Source: Ignisphaera cupida
GTDB taxonomy: Archaea; Thermoproteota; Thermoprotei_A; Sulfolobales; Ignisphaeraceae
Reading direction: 5' to 3'
Assembly: GCF_030186535.1 (NCBI RefSeq)
Contig: NZ_JASNVW010000008.1
Location: forward strand, 1 to 53,696
DNA: 53,696 nucleotides
Shown here: in pieces, positions 8,065-14,932 of the stretch
Layout of the letters: the number at the start of each line of letters is the position of its first letter
How positions within the stretch are numbered: position 1 is the first letter of the stretch
Program-made: the position numbers and the translations under genes
The notes under the pieces: generated by a model
Told to the model about the DNA's origin: nothing
Seen by the model: the letters and a program-made list of their open reading frames with translations, nothing else
Database searches by the model: none

Positions 8065-8089
8065 TTCTCTACCTCCTTTTGGAATTTTT
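8065..8089 (-). repeat. weak CRISPR-repeat-like sequence before cas3' (18/25)
   Basis: The minus-strand sequence is AAAA, ATTCC, AAAA, GGAGG, TAGAGAA. It matches the repeat at 18 positions and lies in the non-coding gap between cas8a2 and cas3'. Its GGAGGT is complementary to the 16S tail but stands about 15-20 bases from the cas3' ATG, far for a ribosome site. On its own the match would not convince; the neighbours make it worth listing. Confidence 0.5.
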
Positions 8090-8100
8090 CCTTCGAAAAA

Positions 8101-9204
8101 TTATGCGATTAGGTTTTCAAGCCTTGAAAACATTTCTCTAATCTCAACCCAGCTAAGCTCTTTATCCTTTTTAACATACCACTCCCTTCCCTCATTGTTA
8201 AGTTCATCAGAAGTCAGAAATCTTAGTATTTCATATATGTACTGCGGTTTTCTCAGTGTCTGAAACTTGATCAAGTTCAATGCAGTAACTTCTATAAATC
8301 TTCTGAGAGAATTATACTTTTCTAGTGGATATTTTCTGATCATGCTGTAAACAGCTTTTGCTATACCCCCTCTTCCAACAATTTTAGCTAGCTGAATCAA
8401 ATCCACTGTGTCATATCCCTTAATCAATATTCTATTACGTGTACGTGTAGTTCTAAGAAAGCTTGCTACAATGTGACCATCGCTTCTCACAATATCTCTC
8501 ATAAACTTTCCAATTGCAAGCACAATTGCGGCTGATATACCCAGAATCATTACGTTTATGCTACCATCATTTCCTTTAACACTTTGGACAATCGCTTTAG
8601 ACATTAAATTTGCTTTTTTAACACTATCCAAAGCCAGTGTGTATGGCACTATATCAATAAATATGTAGCCATATTCATCGTCAACAGCATAGGATCTAGA
8701 CAAGTAGGCTCCTATCAATGCTAATGCTAAAACACCTTCATCTATAACAAATATTTCTCTCTTTGCTTTGCCAGGACCCATAGAAGCTCTGGTGTACTCA
8801 GCGAATTCCAGCGAAAAGGCTTGTGGAATTGGTGTTGACCTGCTTTTTGCACCCATAGAAACATCAAATAGTGTTTTTTGTGCATAACACAAATTCATCT
8901 CATCTGGCCCTGGATCATTACCTGTACGAGGCACAGGCACAAGCTTGCAAATTTCTACCCCCTTTTTGGAGCTTTTCTCTATCTCATTCTTAACACAATT
9001 AGCTACATCAATCAAAATGTTCTTAACAGTATCGCTATTCAAATCACTTAAATCCTTACCCGAACAAAGCTTGATTGCTATTTCCGAAAACCATGCAAAT
9101 AAATACCCTCTGTACCTGGGTAAATCCAGTAACGATATCTCTCTACTCCCTGTCTTTTTACTTCCTTTTGGGAGTGATGCTTGTTTTCTACCTCTACTAC
9201 TCAT
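8101..9204 (-). CDS. cas8a2: Cas8a2 (Csa4 family), type I-A large subunit
   Basis: The 367-residue protein fits the Csa4/Cas8a2 large-subunit group of subtype I-A by size, by its place between cas5 and cas3', and by an N-terminal LPRYRGYLFAWFSEIAIKL segment. In the effector this subunit helps PAM recognition and Cas3 recruitment; that is family knowledge and no catalytic motif is expected. ATG 9204 has AGAGTGA upstream and is preferred to GTG 9213. Two CRISPR-repeat-like copies are translated here, SLPKGSKKTGSRE (residues about 9-21) and KSSKKGVEIC (near residue 80). The very basic N-terminal tail is therefore made largely of repeat-derived sequence. The family call is weaker than for cas5 and cas7. 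Confidence 0.78.
   Translation of the reverse strand: MSSRGRKQASLPKGSKKTGSREISLLDLPRYRGYLFAWFSEIAIKLCSGKDLSDLNSDTVKNILIDVANCVKNEIEKSSKKGVEICKLVPVPRTGNDPGPDEMNLCYAQKTLFDVSMGAKSRSTPIPQAFSLEFAEYTRASMGPGKAKREIFVIDEGVLALALIGAYLSRSYAVDDEYGYIFIDIVPYTLALDSVKKANLMSKAIVQSVKGNDGSINVMILGISAAIVLAIGKFMRDIVRSDGHIVASFLRTTRTRNRILIKGYDTVDLIQLAKIVGRGGIAKAVYSMIRKYPLEKYNSLRRFIEVTALNLIKFQTLRKPQYIYEILRFLTSDELNNEGREWYVKKDKELSWVEIREMFSRLENLIA
8951..8975 (-). repeat. CRISPR-repeat-like copy inside cas8a2 (20/25)
   Basis: The minus-strand sequence is AAAG, CTCCA, AAAA, GGGGG, TAGAAAT. A CTCC/GGGG stem with one G-U pair is possible and the handle is TAGAAAT. It is read as KSSKKGVEI, in the same codon phase as the copies in cas3' and at 5333 in cas6. 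Its 3' half shares AGGGGGTAGAAAT with the half repeat at 12236-12247. Confidence 0.8.
9141..9178 (-). repeat. compound CRISPR-repeat-like element at cas8a2 start
   Basis: On the minus strand a 25-nt copy (9178-9154: ATCA, CTCCC, AAAA, GGAAG, TAAAAAG; 20/25) is followed after ACA by a half repeat GGGAGTAGAGAG, 11/12 like the repeat 3' half, which ends at 9139. The element covers codons about 9-22 of cas8a2, the first gene after the csa5-cas7-cas5 block. The same layout, repeat plus three bases plus half repeat, occurs upstream of birA at 12209-12247. Confidence 0.8.
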
Positions 9205-9217
9205 TTTCTTCACTCTC

Positions 9218-10006
9218 TTAGCTTTCTATAACCTTGCGCGGCACGGGAATTTCAAAGACCTTGTTATCTTCAATACTAATTCTCAACACAACACCATTCT
9301 CATTTAGTTCAACAGTAGCTTTTCTAAATGTGAAGGGTTTTGGCAAAACATATTTCTCCACAACATCACCTTTTTTCAAAAAGTTTTCTTTTCTTAGCAC
9401 AGGAAGATCTATCTCCATCCACAAATCCTTAGGAGAGTAATCACTTGCTATATTTAGTGGAAAGTAAAAGCCTGTTTCACATGTACTGGACTTTACAACA
9501 ACCTTCTCTATTGGTGTAACAAATACACGTTCTACAGAAACAAGAGATTCTTTTCTACCAAGCCTCGTTATTCCATATCCATATCTTGCTACATCCTCTC
9601 TGCTCAGTATGTAGAATAGCCAAAGCCTATCAAAAATAGTAATTGCGCGAGCACCTATTGTATATGCCATCTTTATGTTTCTCCAGTGCTGAGTTCTTAA
9701 ATAGATCTGTTGATACACTTTCTCTATGGAGTGTGAAACCGTGTATGGCCTCTCTATACCAGCAGATGCGTAGAGTACCATGCCATTCTCCACAAGCTCT
9801 AATGCTGGAGACGAGCCATCTTCAGCTAGCTCCTTGAAATCGCCTAGGGATCTTTTATAGGCATATGCCAATGCCCCTACAAGTGTTGTTGGTGGAGGTA
9901 AAGGATATGCATTTGAGGATATCGAGGAGTATGGTGTGTAAACAGCTATGGGCCCAAATAATGATATCTCAACAAGTGCTGCATAAAGATTTTTAATCAC
10001 ATTCAA
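9218..10006 (-). CDS. cas5: Cas5a, Cascade subunit
   Basis: Cas5 caps the 5' handle of the crRNA in the type I complex. The N-terminal signature is clear: LVEISLFGPIAVYTPYSS then NAYPLPPPTTLVGALAYAY, the RAMP strand and the Cas5 loop before the first long helix. At 262 residues it is normal for subtype I-A. The start TTG 10006 overlaps the cas7 stop as TTGA, which implies translational coupling; GTG at residue 3 is an alternative. It ends 13 bases before the cas8a2 ATG. No repeat-like sequence was found inside this gene. Confidence 0.93.
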   Translation of the reverse strand: MNVIKNLYAALVEISLFGPIAVYTPYSSISSNAYPLPPPTTLVGALAYAYKRSLGDFKELAEDGSSPALELVENGMVLYASAGIERPYTVSHSIEKVYQQIYLRTQHWRNIKMAYTIGARAITIFDRLWLFYILSREDVARYGYGITRLGRKESLVSVERVFVTPIEKVVVKSSTCETGFYFPLNIASDYSPKDLWMEIDLPVLRKENFLKKGDVVEKYVLPKPFTFRKATVELNENGVVLRISIEDNKVFEIPVPRKVIES

Positions 10007-10974
10007 TCCCTTAGGCTCTTCTCTATAACTTCAATAATTTTTAACACAAGCTCTGATACGTTATCAGCCTTGGTTATATCAATATTCTCCGCCTTTACCT
10101 CACCAACAACATTTTCTTTGTCCATGTAAAACAGCTTAATGGTTTCCTTAGCATCGCTAAACAGTTTCACATAGTTTGAAGCCCTCAACACAGTTTTTGT
10201 TACATAGTCCATGTCCTTGGATATTCTAGCTGGTGAAACCATAAACGGCACTGGATGAGATATTGCAGCCACTGCCCCAACAACATCATAAACTGGTAGA
10301 TACCTAGCTTTTTTCGCTCCAAAGCTAAGACCCTCTAGAAGATGTGCTATGGCCTGTATAGCTGTTTTTACTCTCTCAGCTCTATTGGCAACAACAATTT
10401 TTGGCTTGCCATTGCTATCAGGAACAACACCTATCTTGTCTATGTCTAGAGCAACTCCGAGAACATATATAGCTGTTCCTGACTCGACTTGAAATGGTTG
10501 TGGCTTCTCACCAGGTTTAGCTGCTCTAACATGGAACTGGGGGTCTATTGCAACATCTGAGCTATCTATGTCTGGGGTCATATAACTGAACTGTATTGCT
10601 GATGTTCTTCTAACTTCAGCCTTTGCTATCATGAAGCCTGTAACATCCTCAACTATACAGCTTCTAACCAAATTCTCGAGATCACCACTAGTATCAGTAC
10701 CATGCTTTACAAACCCGCCCTTAGACTCATAGTTTCTGCATTGATCACATATTGGCAAATTCTTTTGCTGTGCTAGCTCCACTAAACTCTTCATATATCC
10801 AAATGCTATTGCTTGTCCAGAAACAGCAGGGGCTATGACCAGTCTGTAGCCCTTTCCGTCTCCCCTAGGTTTAAGCAGTGACACAGTTCTGTGCCTGCTG
10901 TACGCACCCATTGCCTCAACCATGTTAAGAGCTTCAACCTCTGTTCTAAGCCTAAAGCTCATGGATAGAAACAT
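10003..10974 (-). CDS. cas7: Cas7 (Csa2), Cascade backbone subunit
   Basis: This is the Csa2/DevR type Cas7, which polymerises along the crRNA spacer and forms the backbone of the complex in several copies. The N-terminus reads SFRLRTEVEALNMVEAMGAYSRHR, matching the family's first strand and the VEALNMVEA signature, followed by APAVSGQAIAFGYMKSL. At 323 residues its length is typical. ATG 10974 follows GGGTGA by six bases. It comes second in the operon, right after csa5. No repeat-like copy was found in it. Confidence 0.95.
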   Translation of the reverse strand: MFLSMSFRLRTEVEALNMVEAMGAYSRHRTVSLLKPRGDGKGYRLVIAPAVSGQAIAFGYMKSLVELAQQKNLPICDQCRNYESKGGFVKHGTDTSGDLENLVRSCIVEDVTGFMIAKAEVRRTSAIQFSYMTPDIDSSDVAIDPQFHVRAAKPGEKPQPFQVESGTAIYVLGVALDIDKIGVVPDSNGKPKIVVANRAERVKTAIQAIAHLLEGLSFGAKKARYLPVYDVVGAVAAISHPVPFMVSPARISKDMDYVTKTVLRASNYVKLFSDAKETIKLFYMDKENVVGEVKAENIDITKADNVSELVLKIIEVIEKSLRD

Positions 10975-10984
10975 TTACTTCACC

Positions 10985-11296
10985 CTACTGAGATCCAGAT
11001 TCTGGAGACTGTAGTTTTGATGCTGAGGTTAGAGCAATTGCAGCTATTTTCTGTGCAATTCCAAGGTTTTTCTCAACTTCATTTAGAAACGCATCCACTT
11101 CAGCATCAGATGGTAGAGCCCAGCCCTCTGTAACACCAACTCTGAGAGCATCGTAAAGAGCAATTCTAACCATGTCTGCTGTTAAGGCTCTTGCAAGCCT
11201 GTCTATTGGTCCATATCTTTTGTTCTCCGCTAACTTCTTGAATATTTCAACTATGCCTGGATACTTCTGGGTTATGGATTTCTGAGCTGCAGACAT
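10985..11296 (-). CDS. csa5: Csa5, type I-A small subunit
   Basis: Csa5 is the small helical subunit of the archaeal I-A complex. The chosen ATG 11296 gives 103 residues (MSAAQKSITQKYPGIVEIF onward) with the helical middle YGPIDRLARALTADMVRIALYDALRVGVTEG that I associate with this family. An open frame extends upstream to 11539, but those residues run through the promoter region and are unlikely to be translated. The GGTGGCG nine bases upstream and a TATA box about 40 bases upstream support the short form. It is the first gene of the leftward interference operon. Confidence 0.85.
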   Translation of the reverse strand: MSAAQKSITQKYPGIVEIFKKLAENKRYGPIDRLARALTADMVRIALYDALRVGVTEGWALPSDAEVDAFLNEVEKNLGIAQKIAAIALTSASKLQSPESGSQ

Positions 11297-11321
11297 ATTG
11301 AATCGCCACCACACTTTCTGG

Positions 11322-11342
11322 AGTATCTTATATATAAAGCTT
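11322..11342 (-). promoter_or_regulatory. TATA promoter of the interference operon
   Basis: The minus strand reads CTTTATATATAAGATA here. It is placed so that transcription would start about 25 bases on, near 11309, giving a short leader that contains GGTGGCG ahead of csa5. The 166-base gap to csa3 also holds a plus-strand AATATAAA box near 11374-11383, so the two operons diverge from one control region. GTCAC-AAAAA-GTAAC at 11355-11369 is an imperfect palindrome that could be an operator. Confidence 0.6.
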
Positions 11343-11462
11343 TCCACTATCCAGTCACAAAAAGTAACCATAAAAATATAAACTAGAAAGAAACTCTCTA
11401 ACTTATACACAAAAATAGCAGTGCAATTAGAAGTCTCTAGAAGTAACCAGGTGGATAAAAAT

Positions 11463-12098
11463 TTGAGCGTAATAACAACATTAGGATTTGACATATCCCA
11501 CACACTCTTAGTTATAACCAAAAGCGGTATTAAACCCACGAAAATAGTGGCGCTTGTGGGAACAATAAAAGGGGAGGTGGATCCAAGGGCTGAAACAGCT
11601 TATACAATGTTAAAACAATTTGCAAATATGATAGGTGCTGAGGTTGAGAAAATACATGTAGATGTTACTGACATTCAGGAAGCCGTAAATAAAATTTTCA
11701 AAGTTTTAGACGAGAACACACCAGCTATTCTAGACATAGGTGGTGGGCTGAGATTACTCGTTATAGAAACTTTTATGGCGTATGAGCTTCTAAACCCATC
11801 GAAAAGGAATAGCATAACTGTTTACATTGCTTTGGAAGGTAGAAACGAGCTAATAAATATAGATGTTAATTCCATAAAAAGAAGATTTGATGAGACAAGA
11901 AGATTGGATAATCTTCAAAAAAAGATTCTAAAGATCATAGAAGAAAAGGGTGTTGCAACACCAAAGGAGATACTACATGAGCTAAGCAATAGCGGAACAA
12001 AAATCTCTAAACAGCAACTAGCAAAAATACTAACAAAACTTCTTAACATGGGCCTAATAGAAAAAATTGATAGAGGAAAATATAAATATAAACCATAG
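11463..12098 (+). CDS. csa3: Csa3, CARF-wHTH transcription regulator
   Basis: Csa3 proteins sense a ligand, shown for some members to be cyclic oligoadenylate, and control cas genes and CRISPR arrays. The N-terminal domain starts VITTLGFDISHTLLVI, continues with IVALVGTI and holds ILDIGGGLRLLVIE, the conserved loop of the Csa3 CARF fold. After a linker of about 30 residues comes a winged helix (KILKIIEEKGVATPKEILHE and KISKQQLAKILTKLLNMG). TTG 11463 follows AGGTGG by eight bases and gives the normal N-terminus; an upstream GTG at 11421 looks non-coding. It is divergent from csa5 and probably regulates the shared region. Confidence 0.9.
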   Translation: MSVITTLGFDISHTLLVITKSGIKPTKIVALVGTIKGEVDPRAETAYTMLKQFANMIGAEVEKIHVDVTDIQEAVNKIFKVLDENTPAILDIGGGLRLLVIETFMAYELLNPSKRNSITVYIALEGRNELINIDVNSIKRRFDETRRLDNLQKKILKIIEEKGVATPKEILHELSNSGTKISKQQLAKILTKLLNMGLIEKIDRGKYKYKP

Positions 12099-12140
12099 AT
12101 GTGTCTAGTGAGAACAAAATACCCAAATGTTTCTAATTAA

Positions 12141-12213
12141 TGTTCTTGAGAATTTCAACAAAACTTTTAAAGAAAAACATATAAATATTTTATATAGTGC
12201 AAAAACCAGAAAC
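12141..12213 (+). repeat. inverted second copy of the CRISPR leader (73 bp, perfect)
   Basis: These 73 bases are the exact reverse complement of 1209-1281, the leader end that abuts the array. In this orientation the TATA tract (12179-12196) directs transcription rightward to a start near 12205-12215. The two copies point away from each other and bracket the whole 10.9-kb cas region. The identity stops a little upstream (TGTTCTTGAG at 12141), so this is a partial leader. Confidence 0.95.
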
Positions 12214-12247
12214 CCCCAAAAGGAGTAGAAAGAGAGGGGGTAGAAAT
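12209..12247 (+). repeat. single decayed CRISPR repeat plus half repeat before birA
   Basis: Directly after the leader copy stands a 24-nt repeat: GAAAC, CCCC, AAAA, GGAG, TAGAAAG. It differs from the array repeat by one deletion and one substitution. After AGA follows a half repeat GGGGGTAGAAAT (12236-12247). No spacer-repeat series follows; birA begins 20 bases later. It is the relic of a lost second array or the seed of a crRNA-like RNA. Confidence 0.88.
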
Positions 12248-12266
12248 AAGGTTTTCTATTCACTAT

Positions 12267-12971
12267 GTGGATGTTTGTGATTCTACTCAAGACGTTGCTT
12301 TCGCTCTTGCGTTGAGTGGTGCTTCTGAGGGTGTTGTTGTGGTTGCTGAGGAGCTTAGGCTTGGTAGGGGTAGGATGGGTAGGCGATGGGTTGCTTCTAG
12401 AGGTGGTTTGTGGATGTCTATTGTGCTTAGACCGGAGAGTTTTAGAAATATGCAGTTGCTTAGCCTCGCCTCTGCTGTTGCTGTTGCTAAGGCTATAAGG
12501 AATTTGCTTAGTGTTGATGCCAGGGTTAAGTGGCCAAATGATGTGCTTGTTAATGATAAGAAGGTTGCTGGAATACTTGTTGAGGGCTATGCAAAAACTA
12601 GTTACAATTTCGTGGTTCTTGGCATAGGAGTTAATGTGAACAATGATCTTCCCCCAGATTTGCAAAACACTGCAACAACACTTAAGAGTGTTGTTGGAGC
12701 TGAGGTTTCGAGAAAGTCACTGCTGCTTAAAATACTTGAGAATATTGATGAGGTTTATGCAAAGCTTAAACAGGGCATGGCTAGTGATATACTCAATGAG
12801 TGGAGAAAATACTCATCAACACTAGGAAGAATGGTGAGGGTTGTGACTAGAGATGGGGTGTTGGAGGGTTTTGCGGAAGATATTGAAGATGATGGGGCTT
12901 TAAGAATTAGAACAAGAGAAGGTGAAGCAATTAGAGTTTATGAAGGCGACATTATTCATTTGCGCACCTAG
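12267..12971 (+). CDS. birA: biotin--protein ligase
   Basis: The enzyme activates biotin with ATP and attaches it to the carboxyl carrier of biotin-dependent carboxylases. Motifs: CDSTQDVAFAL at the N-terminus, LGRGRMGRRW (biotinoyl-AMP loop), KWPNDVLVNDKKVAGILVE and a C-terminal SH3-like end GFAEDIEDDGALRIR. There is no N-terminal DNA-binding domain, so it is a ligase only. GTG 12267 is the first usual start, but the residues just before it (RFSIHY) also look like the family, so an unusual earlier start such as ATA 12246 is possible. The gene sits directly behind the inverted CRISPR leader and its decayed repeat, which probably supply its promoter and 5' end. Confidence 0.92.
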   Translation: MDVCDSTQDVAFALALSGASEGVVVVAEELRLGRGRMGRRWVASRGGLWMSIVLRPESFRNMQLLSLASAVAVAKAIRNLLSVDARVKWPNDVLVNDKKVAGILVEGYAKTSYNFVVLGIGVNVNNDLPPDLQNTATTLKSVVGAEVSRKSLLLKILENIDEVYAKLKQGMASDILNEWRKYSSTLGRMVRVVTRDGVLEGFAEDIEDDGALRIRTREGEAIRVYEGDIIHLRT

Positions 12972-13065
12972 ACATTGTTTTGCGCCATGTGGAACATGAG
13001 ATTGACATTTCTAGCAAATTTTTTATAGCAACCAGCTAAATTTTGTTTTTGTGGGGGTGTGAGTT

Positions 13066-14469
13066 TTGGAGAAGATTAGAATTGGTTTTGTGCCTTTGCA
13101 TAGATACCCATTTGATGAGACATGGGCTCAGGAGCTTAAGAAGAGATTCATCAATGTTATTGAGCAGAGGTTTAGAGATTTTGTTGAGCTTGTTTATCCA
13201 ACAGAGAAAGATGTTAAAATGGGTCTTGTTACAGATGATGAAGATGCTGAAAAAACTATTAAGCTTTTTAGAGAGAGGGGTGTTGAGGGAATTGTTCTAT
13301 CAACTCTAACATTTGGAGATGAACTTGCTGGTGCTAGAGTTGCTGAAGAGTTTAGAGGTGCTCCAATAATTGTTTTTGCAACTAAGGAGCCTGAGGCTAT
13401 TCCTGGTGGTTTTAGAAGATCAGATTCGTTCTGTGGCACACTATCCCTGGCCTCTGCTCTCTACAGAAGGAAGATACCGTTTCTCTACGGAGGTATAGTA
13501 TTTCCGGAAGATAAGGAATTTGTGAATAGTTTCGATAACTTCATTCGTGTTGTTTCCATATACAGAAGATTTGTTGGTGCTAGAGTAGGTATTGTTGGTC
13601 CAAGGCCAGAGAGATTTGAGACTGTAACTTTCAACGAAGCTAAAATGGCTGAGAAGTTTAAGCAGAGAGTTGTCCATATAACACTACTTGAGGTTGTTGA
13701 AGAGACTAAGAAGCTTAGTGATGATGATCCATCTGTTCAAAGAATAGTGAGTGAGATAAGTAGCTATGCAGACACATCACAAATTCCAAGAGAGGCTCTT
13801 TTGAAAATAGCAAAGCTTGAGACTATTCTGAGAAGATTTGCTGAGTCGAAGAAGCTTAGCGGTATTGGTTTTAGATGCTGGACAGAAATTCAGAGATACT
13901 ACGGTATTTCGCCATGTCATGCAATGGCGAGGCTAACGCAAAGTGGTATAATGACTGCATGCGAAGTTGATGTCTACGGTGTTTTAACAATGATAATTCA
14001 GTATGCTGCTTCACTAGAGCAAACACCGCCATTCTTCATAGACTGGACAATTAAGCATCCAGAAAAAGACAATGTGTTTTTAGCATGGCACTGTGGAAAT
14101 GCGCCACCAGCACTATGTGCAGCAAAATGTGGTTTGCTTTATCACAGCATAATGTATAGAGATGTTGGTGTTGAGAAAGCCTATGGAACTTTTGAGGGTA
14201 GGCTAAAACCAGGTGTTGTAACAATATCTAGACTTGTTGAATATGATGGAGAGTTCAAGCTCTTCATAACAAAGGGCAGGGCGTTAGAAGATGAGAAGCC
14301 AAGTTTTAGAGGTAGCTGGGTATGGGTTGAGGTTAGTGATCTAGACAAAGTCTATAGAACATTAATTGAAGAAGGTTTTGTTCACCATGCAAGCATGATA
14401 TATGGAGACTATGTAGAGCCTATAACACAATTCGCTAAGATTGCTGGAATAAAAGCTGTTGTGGTATAG
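13066..14469 (+). CDS. L-fucose/L-arabinose isomerase family protein
   Basis: This 467-residue protein resembles the L-fucose isomerase superfamily: a Rossmann-like N-terminal domain (GFVPLHRYPFDETWAQEL), a middle domain with VGARVGIVGPRPERFE, and a C-terminal part with GFRCWTEIQRYYGISPC, TACEVDVYGVLTM, FIDWT and FLAWHCGNAP, which contain the acidic and histidine residues expected to bind the metal. It would interconvert an aldose and a ketose; fucose is a guess supported by an alpha-L-fucosidase at 25430-26926. TTG 13066 follows GGGGTGTGAG; a TTTTTTATAG box lies near 13020. It could act on another sugar. Confidence 0.78.
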   Translation: MEKIRIGFVPLHRYPFDETWAQELKKRFINVIEQRFRDFVELVYPTEKDVKMGLVTDDEDAEKTIKLFRERGVEGIVLSTLTFGDELAGARVAEEFRGAPIIVFATKEPEAIPGGFRRSDSFCGTLSLASALYRRKIPFLYGGIVFPEDKEFVNSFDNFIRVVSIYRRFVGARVGIVGPRPERFETVTFNEAKMAEKFKQRVVHITLLEVVEETKKLSDDDPSVQRIVSEISSYADTSQIPREALLKIAKLETILRRFAESKKLSGIGFRCWTEIQRYYGISPCHAMARLTQSGIMTACEVDVYGVLTMIIQYAASLEQTPPFFIDWTIKHPEKDNVFLAWHCGNAPPALCAAKCGLLYHSIMYRDVGVEKAYGTFEGRLKPGVVTISRLVEYDGEFKLFITKGRALEDEKPSFRGSWVWVEVSDLDKVYRTLIEEGFVHHASMIYGDYVEPITQFAKIAGIKAVVV

Positions 14470-14526
14470 ACCTCCAAAGAAGGAAATAGAATTGGTAAGG
14501 TTTTTGAATAATCAAATCTTTTTATA

Positions 14527-14931
14527 TCAAAAATCGTTGCTGAGTTGATATCTGTAGAGCTCTGGGCATATATTGCACTTTGTTATATCTATACCTGGCT
14601 CAATTCGGCTGTGCAAACCACATAGATATTTCTTTGCCATGAAAATCATTGCTATTCTATCTATTTCCCTCGCTACTTCATATGCATTCAGACTGTTTCT
14701 AGCTATTCTACTTGCTAATTCTTTGACCATGTTTGATATGTCCTTGTAACTACTAATGTTTATTGAGTTTCCTCTTTCACCTTTCAAATACCTTGTTACT
14801 AGCGATGGTGATAAACCCAGGGTTTTCGCTATCTCTACCTCCATAAAACCCATTTTAAGTAGTTCTAAAACAAGTTCTCTTTTTATTGCTGGTACAACAT
14901 ATTTTGATGCCAATTCGTATGTGGATTTCAA
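14527..14931 (-). CDS. small HTH transcription regulator with cysteines
   Basis: The N-terminal half holds a helix-turn-helix (MGFMEVEIAKTLGLSPSLVTRYLKGERG, about residues 27-55) preceded by IKRELVLELL, as in a family of short archaeal regulators. The C-terminal part has CGL and CNIC cysteines (three, near 103, 118 and 121), which might bind a metal or Fe-S cluster; this is inference. It begins one base after the stop of the DUF438 gene upstream, so the two are co-transcribed and probably work together. Confidence 0.7.
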   Translation of the reverse strand: MKSTYELASKYVVPAIKRELVLELLKMGFMEVEIAKTLGLSPSLVTRYLKGERGNSINISSYKDISNMVKELASRIARNSLNAYEVAREIDRIAMIFMAKKYLCGLHSRIEPGIDITKCNICPELYRYQLSNDF

Positions 14932-14932
14932 T

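Noticed and set aside
11380-11402. TAGAAAGAAACTCTC in the csa3 upstream region as a repeat-repeat junction
   Set aside because: Only 15 bases resemble the handle plus repeat start, no hairpin; chance is plausible.
11297-11539. N-terminal extension of Csa5 to 11539
   Set aside because: It would translate through the TATA box and ribosome site of csa5 and is unlike the family.
11537-11562. AATAAAAGGGGAGGTGG in csa3 as a repeat copy
   Set aside because: Matches only the loop and one stem arm; no left arm.
12105-12665. Leftward open frame opposite birA
   Set aside because: It runs antisense through birA motifs and the leader copy, without a family likeness.
14465-14490. CTCCAAAGAAGGAAATAG behind the isomerase gene as another CRISPR-repeat copy
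   Set aside because: Fewer than two thirds of positions match and the stem is lost; it lies outside the cas genes.
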